Positions 1 through 8,219 of a DNA stretch of 64,000 nt are shown in pieces. Both the position numbers and the translations under genes were made by a program. Each line of letters opens with the position of its first letter. Within the stretch, counting starts at the first letter, position 1. Origin of the DNA: Rhizobium freirei PRF 81 (lineage in GTDB: Bacteria; Pseudomonadota; Alphaproteobacteria; Rhizobiales; Rhizobiaceae); assembly GCF_000359745.1 (NCBI RefSeq), contig NZ_AQHN01000070.1, forward strand, positions 1 to 64,000, in the 5' to 3' direction. Under the pieces are notes generated by a model. It was not told the origin of the DNA. It worked only from the letters and a program-made list of their open reading frames with translations, and searched no databases.

Positions 1-40
1 CAATCCCGGTGCAGCGGAGAGATGCTGGAAGGTGCGTCTT

Positions 41-95
41 GCCCCTTCTCCCCGTACGGACGGGGAGAAGGTGGCCGATAGGCCGGATGAGGGGC
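41..95. repeat. Intergenic palindromic repeat (CTTCTCCCC family)
   Basis: An 11-base arm, CTTCTCCCCGT, is followed after four bases by its exact complement ACGGGGAGAAG, then by GTGGCCGATAGG and CCGGATGAGGGGC. The same layout (CTTCNCCCC hairpin, GGTGGC, then GGATGAGGGG) recurs twice near 29.8-30.0 kb, so this is a dispersed intergenic repeat rather than a gene-specific terminator. It lies just beyond the 3' end of rph. Confidence 0.7.
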
Positions 96-125
96 AAGCC
101 ACAGGTTTCGCATTTGCCGATATCC

Positions 126-842
126 TTAGGCGATCGCCTGCTTCTGCAGATCCACCAGTTCGGCAATGCCGTTCTTGGCGAGACCCATCAGAGTGGCGAA
201 TTCCTCTTCGCTGAAGGGCGTGCCCTCCGCCGTTCCCTGGATCTCGACGATGCCGCCCTTGCCCGTCATGACGAAATTGGCATCGGTTTCGGCCGAGGAA
301 TCCTCGAGATAGTCGAGGTCGATCACCGGCTGGCTGGCGAAGATGCCACAGGAGATGGCGGCGATATGGTCCTTCAGCACGCGGTCGACCTTGACCATGT
401 TGCGGCTTTCCATCCACTTCAGGCAGTCGTAAAGCGCAATCCAGCCGCCCGTGATCGAGGCCGTGCGCGTGCCGCCATCGGCCTGTATGACATCGCAGTC
501 GACGGTGATTTGGCGTTCGCCGAGTTCCTTGAGATCGACGACGGCGCGCAGTGAGCGGCCGATGAGGCGCTGGATCTCCTGCGTGCGTCCACCCTGCTTG
601 CCGGCTGCGGCCTCGCGCTTCATGCGCTCGCCGGTTGCGCGCGGCAGCATGCCGTATTCGGCCGTGACCCAGCCTTTGCCGCTGTTGCGCAGCCACGGCG
701 GCGTCTTGTCTTCCAAGCTTGCCGTGCAGAGCACATGCGTATCGCCGAACTTGACCAGGCACGAGCCTTCCGCATGCTTGGAAAAATTGCGCTCGAACGA
801 CACCTTGCGCATCTGATCGGTTTTTCTGCCTGAAGGCCGCAT
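126..842 (-). CDS. rph: Ribonuclease PH
   Basis: This is a phosphorolytic 3'-to-5' exoribonuclease that trims tRNA 3' ends. The 238-residue product has the usual RNase PH length and starts MRPSGRKTDQMRKVSFERNF, typical of the family. It contains GWVTAEYGMLPRAT, the phosphate-site region GRSLRAVVDL, and QADGGTRTASITGG. The ATG at the right-hand end has AGGAG about seven bases upstream on the minus strand. It is divergent from hrcA with a 172-base gap, the arrangement usual in rhizobia. The assignment is secure from the motifs. Confidence 0.96.
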   Translation of the reverse strand: MRPSGRKTDQMRKVSFERNFSKHAEGSCLVKFGDTHVLCTASLEDKTPPWLRNSGKGWVTAEYGMLPRATGERMKREAAAGKQGGRTQEIQRLIGRSLRAVVDLKELGERQITVDCDVIQADGGTRTASITGGWIALYDCLKWMESRNMVKVDRVLKDHIAAISCGIFASQPVIDLDYLEDSSAETDANFVMTGKGGIVEIQGTAEGTPFSEEEFATLMGLAKNGIAELVDLQKQAIA

Positions 843-1014
843 CCCACTCTCCTGAATGTTCGTTGACCGCTTCTACGACCCACAGGCCGCTTTTGCAAAG
901 GAAAAGCAGGCCGAAAAGTCCAGCTCAGGCGGGGAGTGCATTTTTCCCTTTTGCGATTGCTAACCGAATGATTATATTTTCGCTAAGGCTCAACGGAATG
1001 GATTTGGCAGCGAA

Positions 1015-2103
1015 ATGGTATTCACGACATCGTCGGTTTCGGATGTCATTGCTGCGCTCGACGAACGCTCCAAGGAAATATTCCGCCGCATCGTCGAAGG
1101 CTATCTGGAGAATGGCGAGCCGCTCGGTTCGCGCAACCTCTCTCGCCTGTTGCCGATGTCGCTTTCGCCGGCGTCCGTGCGCAATGTCATGAGCGATCTG
1201 GAAGAGCTCGGGCTGATCTATTCGCCGCATATCAGCGCCGGCCGGCTGCCGACCCAGGTCGGATTGCGCTTCTTTGTCGATGCCTTCATGCAGGTCGGCG
1301 ATCTCTCCGCCGAGGACCGTGCCAGCATCGATCGTCAGGTGCGCGGCAGCCATCGCGACCAGCCGATGGAATCCGTCATGACCGAGGCAAGCCGCATGCT
1401 TTCGGGCATTTCGCGCGGCGCAGGTCTCGTCATTACCTCCAAGAGCGATCCCGTGCTGAAGCATGTGGAGTTCATCCGGCTGGAGGCGACCAAGGCGCTT
1501 GCCGTGCTGGTCGGCGATCACGATCAGGTCGAAAACCGTATCATCGAATTGCCGGCCGGCGTTACCTCGTCGCAGCTGACGGAAGCCGCCAATTTCCTCA
1601 ACGCCCATATGACGGGTCAGACCTTGCCGGAGCTGCGCCGGCAGCTGCAAAATCTGAAGGACAGCGTGCGCAGCGAGCTCGATAGCCTGTCGCATCAGCT
1701 GGTCGAGCGCGGTATTGCCGTGCTGTCGGGCGATGACGACGATGGCAAGCCGACGCAGCTCATCGTCCGCGGCCATGCCAACCTGCTGGCCGAAGTGGGT
1801 GGCGCCGAGGATCTGGATCGCCTGCGCTTGCTCTTCGACGACCTCGAGAAGAAGGACAGCCTCATCGAGATCCTCAACCTTGCCGAAAGCGGACCGGGCG
1901 TGCGCATCTTCATCGGCTCGGAAAACAAGCTCTTCTCGCTGTCCGGCTCCTCGCTCATCGTCGCACCCTATCGCGATGAGGACGACCGCATCGTCGGCGC
2001 GGTCGGCGTCATCGGCCCGACACGGCTGAACTATGCCCGTATCGTGCCCATGGTAGATTACACGGCGCAACTGATCTCGCGGCTGTCGCGCCCCGGGATC
2101 TGA
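1015..2103 (+). CDS. hrcA: Heat-inducible transcription repressor HrcA
   Basis: HrcA represses chaperone operons by binding CIRCE operators, and its activity depends on GroEL. The 362-residue protein has the family layout: an N-terminal winged helix (about residues 10-80, with PLGSRNLSRLLPMSLSPASV and YSPHISAGRLPT), followed by the GAF-like HrcA domain ending in GAVGVIGPTRLNYARIVPMV. It is divergent from rph and lies upstream of grpE, from which it is separated by a minus-strand GFA gene. No CIRCE palindrome (TTAGCACTC-N9-GAGTGCTAA) was found upstream of hrcA or grpE, so its targets, such as groESL, are probably elsewhere. Confidence 0.96.
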   Translation: MVFTTSSVSDVIAALDERSKEIFRRIVEGYLENGEPLGSRNLSRLLPMSLSPASVRNVMSDLEELGLIYSPHISAGRLPTQVGLRFFVDAFMQVGDLSAEDRASIDRQVRGSHRDQPMESVMTEASRMLSGISRGAGLVITSKSDPVLKHVEFIRLEATKALAVLVGDHDQVENRIIELPAGVTSSQLTEAANFLNAHMTGQTLPELRRQLQNLKDSVRSELDSLSHQLVERGIAVLSGDDDDGKPTQLIVRGHANLLAEVGGAEDLDRLRLLFDDLEKKDSLIEILNLAESGPGVRIFIGSENKLFSLSGSSLIVAPYRDEDDRIVGAVGVIGPTRLNYARIVPMVDYTAQLISRLSRPGI

Positions 2104-2127
2104 TGAGAGGCGATCTGACGGCAGCGG

Positions 2128-2562
2128 TCAGTCGGGAAGCAGGGTTCCGGATCCGCCCATTTCGGCTGGAAAATCCTTCTGTTTCGGCAGCCCGTCCTTT
2201 AGGTGCAGCACCGTCGTCTCGTAGTTGACGTGCAGCACCGGCTGAAAATCGAGGTCGGGCAGGACGGCAGCGTAGACGTCGGTCACGCCCCACAACGGAT
2301 GCTCCGTGAGCAGATGGCCGCCGCAGACCGTGCACCACTTGCGCACGCTCTTCTCGGTTTTCTGGTAGCTGCCGATCTTCTCCGCGCCCTTGGTAACGTG
2401 AACCGCTTCCGGCGGCCAAAGCGAGAAGGCATTGACCGGCCCCGCCGACCATTCCCGGCAGGAGTCGCAATGACAGTAGCCCATCGCGATTGGCTCGCCA
2501 TCGGCTGCAATTTCCACCGCGCCGCAGAAGCACTTGCCTGAAAGGGATTTGTCATTAGACAT
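2128..2562 (-). CDS. GFA family zinc protein (CENP-V/GFA domain)
   Basis: This 144-residue protein belongs to the glutathione-dependent formaldehyde-activating (GFA/CENP-V) fold. The zinc-binding cysteine pattern is visible: GKCFCGAVEI near residue 10, GYCHCDSCREWSAGPVNAF around residues 28-46, and a later CTVCGGHLL. Most members have no established substrate, and the original formaldehyde-glutathione role is disputed, so a specific reaction cannot be assigned. It converges on hrcA with a 24-base gap and is divergent from grpE, so it is a single-gene insertion between two heat-shock genes. Confidence 0.88.
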   Translation of the reverse strand: MSNDKSLSGKCFCGAVEIAADGEPIAMGYCHCDSCREWSAGPVNAFSLWPPEAVHVTKGAEKIGSYQKTEKSVRKWCTVCGGHLLTEHPLWGVTDVYAAVLPDLDFQPVLHVNYETTVLHLKDGLPKQKDFPAEMGGSGTLLPD

Positions 2563-2776
2563 TGCTCACACCCCATGCTGGCTCAGATGTATTTTAGAAT
2601 ATCATCACGGAGAGGAGCTGAACAGCCGACATCCCCAGTGGCCTTTTGGGTGAGGGGGTGTCTTGCTGCGCTCACAATGCCGCGAATTGGCTGTTCTTCT
2701 CGACAAAGCCTTGATTTTTTCCGGCTAAACCTCGATATCGGGCACATCCAAAAGACAAAGCAATTCGGAGACCGTC

Positions 2777-3418
2777 ATGACCGACGAAACAACGAAAACC
2801 GGACCTGACGCTACGGCGGCCGACATTTCAGCGGATTTCGCGCAGGATGCAGCGGAAGCCGTTGATATGGTGGAACCGTCTCAGCCCGATCCGGTTGAGC
2901 TGCTGAAGGCCGAGAACGGCGAACTGCGTGATCGCTACCTTCGCCTCGCCGCCGAGATGGACAACCTTCGCCGCCGCACCGAGCGCGATGTGAAGGATGC
3001 CAAGTCCTATTCCGTGGCAAGCTTCGCCCGTGACATGCTCGCAGTGGCAGACAATCTGCGCCGCACGCTGGATGCCATCCCGGCAGAAGCGCGTGCTGGT
3101 GCCGATGCTGGCCTGAACACGCTGATCGAAGGCGTGGAGATGACCGAGCGTTCCATGCTCTCGGCTCTGGAGCGCCATGGCGTGCGCCAGCTCGAGCCGA
3201 TCGGGCAGAAGTTCGATCCCAATTTCCATCAGGCCATGTTCGAAGTGCCGAACCCGGAAGTGCCGAACAACACGGTCGTGCAGGTGGTGCAGGCAGGCTT
3301 CGTCATTGGTGACCGCGTTCTGCGCCCGGCCATGGTGGGCGTCGCCAAGGGCGGCCCGAAAATCGTCGAGAATGCCGACGGCGGCAGCAACAGCACGCTC
3401 GACGAAAAAGACGCCTGA
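2777..3418 (+). CDS. grpE: Nucleotide exchange factor GrpE
   Basis: GrpE releases ADP from DnaK and so drives the chaperone cycle. The 213-residue protein has an acidic N-terminus, a long coiled-coil segment (LLKAENGELRDRYLRLAAEM, then DNLRRRTERDVKDA, about residues 43-77) and the C-terminal beta domain with FDPNFHQAMFEVP and the signature region VVQVVQAGFVIGDRVLRPAMV. The ATG is preceded by GGAG at a seven-base spacing. A perfect 20-bp hairpin terminator follows. dnaK and dnaJ are not in the window, which is usual in rhizobia. Confidence 0.97.
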   Translation: MTDETTKTGPDATAADISADFAQDAAEAVDMVEPSQPDPVELLKAENGELRDRYLRLAAEMDNLRRRTERDVKDAKSYSVASFARDMLAVADNLRRTLDAIPAEARAGADAGLNTLIEGVEMTERSMLSALERHGVRQLEPIGQKFDPNFHQAMFEVPNPEVPNNTVVQVVQAGFVIGDRVLRPAMVGVAKGGPKIVENADGGSNSTLDEKDA

Positions 3419-3434
3419 TTGCCACCAAGTAACA

Positions 3435-3479
3435 AAAAATAAGAGCCGGATGATTTCAGATCATCCGGCTCTTATTTTT
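3435..3479 (+). terminator. Intrinsic terminator of grpE (possibly bidirectional)
   Basis: A perfect 20-bp inverted repeat with a five-base loop (TTCAG): the left arm reads AAAAATAAGAGCCGGATGAT and the right arm is its exact complement ending in TTATTTTT. The A-run on the left and T-run on the right mean it could stop transcription in either direction. It lies 16 bases after the grpE stop, between the convergent genes grpE and ptsN. Confidence 0.9.
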
Positions 3480-3505
3480 GCCTTGGTCCGATGCGATCCA
3501 GGCCG

Positions 3506-3610
3506 CTAAAGCATGTCGCGCAAAAGTGTGCAGCGGTTTTGCGACAACGGCCTGCGCAAAATCAAAAGACCTAAAGCGCGAGAAGCGAATCTGAAAGATT
3601 GCGACGCGCA
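3506..3610. repeat. RIME-like intergenic mosaic repeat
   Basis: This stretch contains AAAGCATGTCGCGCAAAAGT, then GCGGTTTTGCGACAACGG, then ACCTAAAGCGCGAGAAGCGA. It forms imperfect hairpins such as GTCGCGCAAAA with TTTTGCGAC. The wording resembles mosaic repeats commonly found between genes in Rhizobium and Agrobacterium. It fills the gap between the grpE terminator and ptsN and abuts the ptsN stop codon. No open frame is credible here. Confidence 0.6.
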
Positions 3611-4075
3611 TTAGGCGGCGTTGGATGCCTGTTCTTCGTTGAGGAACGCGTAGATTGCCGAAGCGGATTCCGTGGCGCGCAGCTTCGCGACCAGATCCTG
3701 GTCTCGCAAAACGCGGGCGATGCGGGACAGTGCCTTGAGGTGGTCGGCGCCTGCGCCTTCGGGCGCGAGCAGCAGGAAGACGAGATCGACGGGCTGGTCG
3801 TCCAGTGCCTCGAAATCGACCGGCGCTTCGAGGCGCGCGAAGATGCCGGCGATGGACTTGATGCTGGCGAGCTTGCCGTGCGGGATGGCGATGCCGTTGC
3901 CGACGCCGGTGGAGCCCAGACGCTCGCGCTGCAGCACGACGTCGAAGATCTCGCGTTCGGGCAGTCCGGTCAGTTTGGAGGCCTTGGCTGCCAGCTCCTG
4001 AAGCAGTTGTTTTTTGGAATTTGCCTTCAAGGCGGGGATGATCGCATCTTGGTGTAGCAAATCTGCCAATGCCAT
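3611..4075 (-). CDS. ptsN: PTS IIA-like nitrogen regulatory protein PtsN (EIIA-Ntr)
   Basis: EIIA-Ntr is the terminal phosphoacceptor of the nitrogen phosphotransferase relay (PtsP-PtsO-PtsN), which in other bacteria controls potassium transport, sensor kinases and carbon-nitrogen balance. The 154-residue protein is a single PTS EIIA type-2 domain. The phosphorylatable histidine is H66 in GIAIPHGKL, and PVDLVFLLLAPEGAGADHLK follows at about residues 100-120. AAGGA lies upstream of the ATG. It sits last in the rpoN-hpf-ptsN series, 87 bases after hpf, an arrangement conserved across proteobacteria. Confidence 0.95.
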   Translation of the reverse strand: MALADLLHQDAIIPALKANSKKQLLQELAAKASKLTGLPEREIFDVVLQRERLGSTGVGNGIAIPHGKLASIKSIAGIFARLEAPVDFEALDDQPVDLVFLLLAPEGAGADHLKALSRIARVLRDQDLVAKLRATESASAIYAFLNEEQASNAA

Positions 4076-4162
4076 TCTCTTTATCCTTCATGTCGCCGAG
4101 AACCGATAACGGGGAGCGGCGGCCGGCTGACTTTATGCGCAGTCGCCGCTCTTCTTCTATTC

Positions 4163-4738
4163 TCAGCCTTTGATATTGGCCGCGTCTATCCAGCCAATGT
4201 TACCGTCCTGTCGACGGTAGACGATGTTCAAATGTTCCTTGCCCGGGCTGCGGAAGAGCAGCAACGGCTCGTCGGTCATATCGAGCGCCATCACGGCGGT
4301 CGCGACCGACATGGTCTTCAGTTGTTTCGTGCTTTCGGCAACGATCGCCGGCGCAAAATCGGCTGGGACCTCTTCGTCGTCATCCGGTACGCCGTCCATG
4401 ACGGTGTAGGCGACTTCGATATGACCGTTTGCGTGATTGCTGGCCTGATGGTCCTTGAGTTTGCGTTTGTAGCGTCGCAGACGCTTTTCGATACGCTCGG
4501 ACGCCGCGTCGAAGGCAAGCTGGGGGTCCATGGCTTCGCCGGCAGCATGCAATACCACACCGCTGTCGAGGTGAAGCTTGCAATCGGCCGCAAAGCGCGA
4601 ACTGGACTTATGTACCGTTACCTGACCCGAATACCCCCCGTCGAAGTATTTCGTCACGGCCATACCGATCTGGTCCTCGATCCGCTGGCGGAAGGAGTCA
4701 CCAATTTCCATATGTTTACCGGAGACACGCACACTCAT
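4163..4738 (-). CDS. hpf: Ribosome hibernation promoting factor, long form
   Basis: Long HPF binds the 30S decoding centre and dimerises 70S ribosomes into inactive 100S particles when growth slows. The 191-residue product has an N-terminal S30AE domain (about 1-100, SVRVSGKHMEIGDSFRQRIE onward) and the C-terminal dimerisation domain (about 130-188, KTMSVATAVMALDMTDEPLL through NIVYRRQDGNIGWID). This two-domain length separates it from the short HPF and YfiA proteins of enterics. It lies between rpoN and ptsN on the same strand, 250 bases after rpoN. That gap is long enough for its own promoter, although none was identified. Confidence 0.95.
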   Translation of the reverse strand: MSVRVSGKHMEIGDSFRQRIEDQIGMAVTKYFDGGYSGQVTVHKSSSRFAADCKLHLDSGVVLHAAGEAMDPQLAFDAASERIEKRLRRYKRKLKDHQASNHANGHIEVAYTVMDGVPDDDEEVPADFAPAIVAESTKQLKTMSVATAVMALDMTDEPLLLFRSPGKEHLNIVYRRQDGNIGWIDAANIKG

Positions 4739-4988
4739 GGAGTTTCCCTTCTTGTAGTGGTTATTGCGCGTATCAGTTTACGCCAAGCCTCAAGCTCATC
4801 CAAGCACTTCACGCGGTCAAAGACAAATTGCGTATATCGGCCGCCTTCGGGATGATGGGGATAAGTTTCATGGTCGTGCTGTCCTGCAGCGATTGCGGCG
4901 GGCTTCTAGCCCTGCCGCATGGGAAAGTCAACTGCATCTTAACGGACTGTTAGGAGATCGACAATCTATGGTTGAACGTCGTCAATCG

Positions 4989-6545
4989 TCAGAAACTGGC
5001 GACTTTTGCGAGCGCGCGCTTCTCTCGACGCCGCTGTACGGACGAGGGGATGTTCATGGCTTCCCTGTATTTCGCAACCGTACGGCGAGCAAGCTCGATG
5101 CCGCCCTTTTTTAGCGTGTCGACAATATCGTCGTCCGACAGAACCGCATCCGGGGTTTCGTTTGATATCAGCAGGCGGATCTTGTGGCGTACGGCTTCAG
5201 CGGAATGGCCATCGCCGCCTTCGACCGCATTGATCGAAACCGTGAAGAAATATTTGAGTTCGAACAGCCCGCGTGGCGTCAGCATGTACTTGTTGGAGGT
5301 GACGCGGCTGACGGTCGATTCATGCATCTTGATGGCATCTGCGACCGTCTTCAGGTTAAGCGGCCGCAGATGATCGACGCCATGGATCAGGAAAGCATCC
5401 TGCTGGCGCACGATCTCGCTGGCGACCTTCATGATCGTCTTGGCGCGCTGGTCCAGGCTGCGGGTCAGCCAGTTGGCGCTCTGCAGGCACTCCGAGAGGA
5501 AGGCGTGGTCTTGGCTGGCCTTGGATACGGATGCGAAATAGGACTGGTTGACCAGCACGCGCGGCAAGGCATCGGGATTGAGCTCCACCAGCCAGCTGCC
5601 GTCAGCAGACGGACGCACGACGATATCGGGCATGATCGCCTCGGAGATGCCCGTCTCGAAGCCGCTGCCGGGTTTCGGGTTCAGCTGGCGGATTTCCGCC
5701 ATCATGTCGAGCAGGTCTTCCTCGTCGACGCCGCAAAGCCGTTTCAGCATGGCGAAATCGCGCCGGGCGAGCAGTTCCAGATTCTCGACCAGCCGTTCCA
5801 TGGCCGGATCGAAGCGATCCTTCTGCCGAAGCTGGATCGTCAGGCACTCGCTGAGCGACCGGGCAAAGACGCCCGGAGGATCAAGGAGCTGCAAGGCGTC
5901 GAGGACACGCTCGACGTCGCCAAGGGCTGAGCCGAGACGCTCGGCCGTTTCGTTGAGGTCGGCACGCAGATAGCCGGTATCGTCGAGCTGATCGACAAGA
6001 TGCTGTGCAATCAGCCGGTCGCCAATGGCAGGAAGCAGGAAAGGGATCTGTTCGTTCAGGTGGTCGCGCAGCGACACCTGACCGGCGACGAAATCGTCCA
6101 GATCGTAGCTTTCACCCGCTTCGCCGCCGGGCATGGATTTCCACTGGCTCAGAAGCTCTGGCGCGTCTGCGCGCTGCAGATTTGCATCGTCGGAAAAAAC
6201 GTTGTCGAAATTGGTGTCCAGCTCTTTGCTCAGCCTGTCGGCATGACCGGTATTGTCGCTCTCGTACCAGTCGCTCGCAAGGTCGTCCGCGCCACCTTCG
6301 GTATCGTTGTTGCGGCTTTCGCCCGCCGCCTCGAAAGGATCGCCCTTTGCCTCGCGATCACTATCGCCGCCCAAATCCTCGTCATTTGACGCAAATTCCA
6401 GCAGCGGGTTCTTCTCGACTTCCTGCGCGATGAATTGGGTCAGCTCAAAATGGGTCATCTGCAGCAACTGGATGGATTGCATCAGTTGCGGTGTCATCAC
6501 CAGGCTTTGGCTTTGGCGCAGGAAAAGATTGGCCGATAATGCCAT
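4989..6545 (-). CDS. rpoN: RNA polymerase sigma-54 factor RpoN
   Basis: Sigma-54 directs polymerase to GG/GC (-24/-12) promoters that need an AAA+ activator such as NtrC, NifA or DctD. The protein shows the Gln/Leu-rich region I at its start (LVMTPQLMQSIQLLQMTHFE), an acidic linker, the core-binding domain, the helix-turn-helix region (LKTVADAIKMHESTVSRVTS) and the C-terminal RpoN box ARRTVAKYRE. The start chosen is MALSANLFLRQSQ, which matches known rhizobial RpoN N-termini and gives 518 residues. An in-frame ATG 51 bases upstream would add 17 residues and is an alternative. Confidence 0.95.
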   Translation of the reverse strand: MALSANLFLRQSQSLVMTPQLMQSIQLLQMTHFELTQFIAQEVEKNPLLEFASNDEDLGGDSDREAKGDPFEAAGESRNNDTEGGADDLASDWYESDNTGHADRLSKELDTNFDNVFSDDANLQRADAPELLSQWKSMPGGEAGESYDLDDFVAGQVSLRDHLNEQIPFLLPAIGDRLIAQHLVDQLDDTGYLRADLNETAERLGSALGDVERVLDALQLLDPPGVFARSLSECLTIQLRQKDRFDPAMERLVENLELLARRDFAMLKRLCGVDEEDLLDMMAEIRQLNPKPGSGFETGISEAIMPDIVVRPSADGSWLVELNPDALPRVLVNQSYFASVSKASQDHAFLSECLQSANWLTRSLDQRAKTIMKVASEIVRQQDAFLIHGVDHLRPLNLKTVADAIKMHESTVSRVTSNKYMLTPRGLFELKYFFTVSINAVEGGDGHSAEAVRHKIRLLISNETPDAVLSDDDIVDTLKKGGIELARRTVAKYREAMNIPSSVQRRREKRALAKVASF

Positions 6546-6739
6546 GGCGGACGCGAGACTCCCTTGAACTTCTCGGGAATTCGCGTTCTTCGTCATCAAT
6601 ATCTTCGCGAAATTCCAACTGGCCCAAAAATTGCGTTTTTATGGGTTTTGGTCAAGCGGAACTGTGAAGCGAAGATAGATTTCGGCAACGCGCCGGACTT
6701 CTATAATATTAGAGGGCGAACCGGCCGAATTTCAGCCTA

Positions 6740-7552
6740 TCAAAGGCTGAAATTATCGCCGAGATAGAGCTTGCGGACTTCGGGGTTGCTGACGATATCG
6801 TTGGCTCTGCCATGGGTCAGCACTTCGCCGGCATGAATAATGTAGGCGCGGTCGATCAGGCCGAGCGTTTCGCGAACATTGTGGTCGGTGATCAGGACGC
6901 CGATGCCGCGCGCCGTCAGGTGATGGACGAGGTTCTGGATGTCGGCGACCGAGATCGGGTCGACGCCGGCGAACGGTTCGTCGAGCAGCATGAAGGTCGG
7001 GTCGGTCGCCAGCGCGCGGGCGATTTCAAGGCGCCGCCGCTCGCCGCCCGAGAGCGCGATCGCCGGCACCGCGCGCAGATTGCGAATGTGGAATTCCTCC
7101 AGCAACTCGTCGATTTTGCGCTCGCGCTTCGTCTTGTCCTTCTCGTGCACTTCGAGCACGGCGCGGATGTTTTCTTCCACCGTCAGGCCGCGGAAGATCG
7201 AAGCTTCCTGCGGCAGGTAGCCGACGCCAAGCCGTGCACGCCGATACATCGGCATCGAGGTAACATTGTTGCCGTCGATCTCGATCGTACCTTCGTCCAC
7301 CGGCACCAGCCCGGTAATCATGTAGAAACAGGTGGTCTTGCCGGCGCCATTCGGCCCGAGCAGACCAACCGCTTCACCGCGCCGTACCACCAGCGAAACG
7401 CCGTTGACGACGCGCCGGGTGCGGTAGGTCTTGGTGAGGCCACGCGCTATCAGGGTGCCCTGATAGCGCGCTTTATCCGCGGCCGGTGTGCCCGATGTCG
7501 CAGAAGACGGTCCGGGCACGCCGGGTAGGGTGGTGGTGGTTGATGTCGTCAC
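6740..7552 (-). CDS. lptB: LPS export ABC transporter ATP-binding protein LptB
   Basis: LptB is the cytoplasmic ATPase of the LptB2FGC complex that extracts lipopolysaccharide from the inner membrane. Visible motifs are Walker A (GPNGAGKTTCFYM), the ABC signature LSGGERRRLEIARAL, Walker B FMLLDEPFAGVDPIS and the switch histidine in LITDHNVRETL. The start chosen is a GTG 13 bases after the lptA stop, giving 270 residues. About 30 Ser/Thr/Pro-rich residues then precede the ABC domain, longer than in enteric LptB. It follows lptC and lptA and precedes rpoN, the standard alphaproteobacterial order. Confidence 0.94.
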   Translation of the reverse strand: MTTSTTTTLPGVPGPSSATSGTPAADKARYQGTLIARGLTKTYRTRRVVNGVSLVVRRGEAVGLLGPNGAGKTTCFYMITGLVPVDEGTIEIDGNNVTSMPMYRRARLGVGYLPQEASIFRGLTVEENIRAVLEVHEKDKTKRERKIDELLEEFHIRNLRAVPAIALSGGERRRLEIARALATDPTFMLLDEPFAGVDPISVADIQNLVHHLTARGIGVLITDHNVRETLGLIDRAYIIHAGEVLTHGRANDIVSNPEVRKLYLGDNFSL

Positions 7553-7565
7553 GAGGGGGCCAGTA

Positions 7566-8219
7566 TCAGTTTTTCTTTTGTTGCTGCTGCACTTGCTGCG
7601 ACTTCGGATCGAGCTGGATCTGGACACGGCCCCCGCACGAGTCCAGCTGCGCTTCGCCCGTCGACATGTGCACGGTGAGCTGACAACCGGTGAAAACGTT
7701 CGGACCGTCCGTCAGGACAACCTTCTTGCCTTTGAGGGTGGCGAGCTGGTTGGTCATGTCGAAGGCGCCGTCGTCGGCGGTTGCCGTCTGCGTGCCGGAA
7801 ACGAGATAGACTTTGTCAGTCACCAGAATGTGGTCGATGTTCGTATTGCCCGACACCAGCGACTCGTTCTGCTCCTTGGCAGCCTTCGCGACCGGATTGT
7901 CCGTCTGCTTGTTGGCGTCGGCAGCCTGCTTCTTCTTGTAGAAGACGGTCATCTTGCCGGCCTGCATCGTCGTGGTGCCCTGAACGACCTTGACGTTGCC
8001 GGTAAAGACGGCCTGGCTTTCCTGATCATGGATCTCCAGCTTGTCGCTTTCGATCTGGATCGGCTGATCCTTGGAAAGAGCAAGACCAGGCATCGAGCTG
8101 GTCGTCGACTGTGCGCCTGCTTCGGCTGCGGTGAAGAGGGCAAGTGCGCTGAAGGCACAGAAAAGCCCGGCCTTGCGTAAGCCGGAGTGGAAAATTGAAT
8201 TTTGCCAATAATTTATCAT
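7566..8219 (-). CDS. lptA: LPS transport periplasmic protein LptA (OstA-like)
   Basis: LptA forms the periplasmic bridge that carries lipopolysaccharide from LptC to LptD. The 217-residue product has a signal peptide (hydrophobic AGLFCAFSALALFTAAEAGA, cleavage near AGA-QS at about residue 37), followed by an OstA/LptA beta-jellyroll region (IQIESDKLEIHDQESQAVFT, GNVKVVQGTTTMQAGKMTVF). The C-terminus is a lysine/glutamine tail (QQVQQQQKKN). Its ATG overlaps the lptC stop by four bases, so the two are translationally coupled. The assignment is firm from position and fold. Confidence 0.92.
   Translation of the reverse strand: MINYWQNSIFHSGLRKAGLFCAFSALALFTAAEAGAQSTTSSMPGLALSKDQPIQIESDKLEIHDQESQAVFTGNVKVVQGTTTMQAGKMTVFYKKKQAADANKQTDNPVAKAAKEQNESLVSGNTNIDHILVTDKVYLVSGTQTATADDGAFDMTNQLATLKGKKVVLTDGPNVFTGCQLTVHMSTGEAQLDSCGGRVQIQLDPKSQQVQQQQKKN

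Noticed and set aside
843..1014. CIRCE operator between rph and hrcA
   Set aside because: No TTAGCACTC-N9-GAGTGCTAA palindrome or close variant is present; GGAGTGC alone is not enough.
2710..2740. Possible sigma-32 promoter of grpE (CTTG-N17-CTCGATAT)
   Set aside because: The -35 and spacing fit, but the -10 matches the CYTATNT or CCCCATNT consensus poorly, so I do not list it as a feature.
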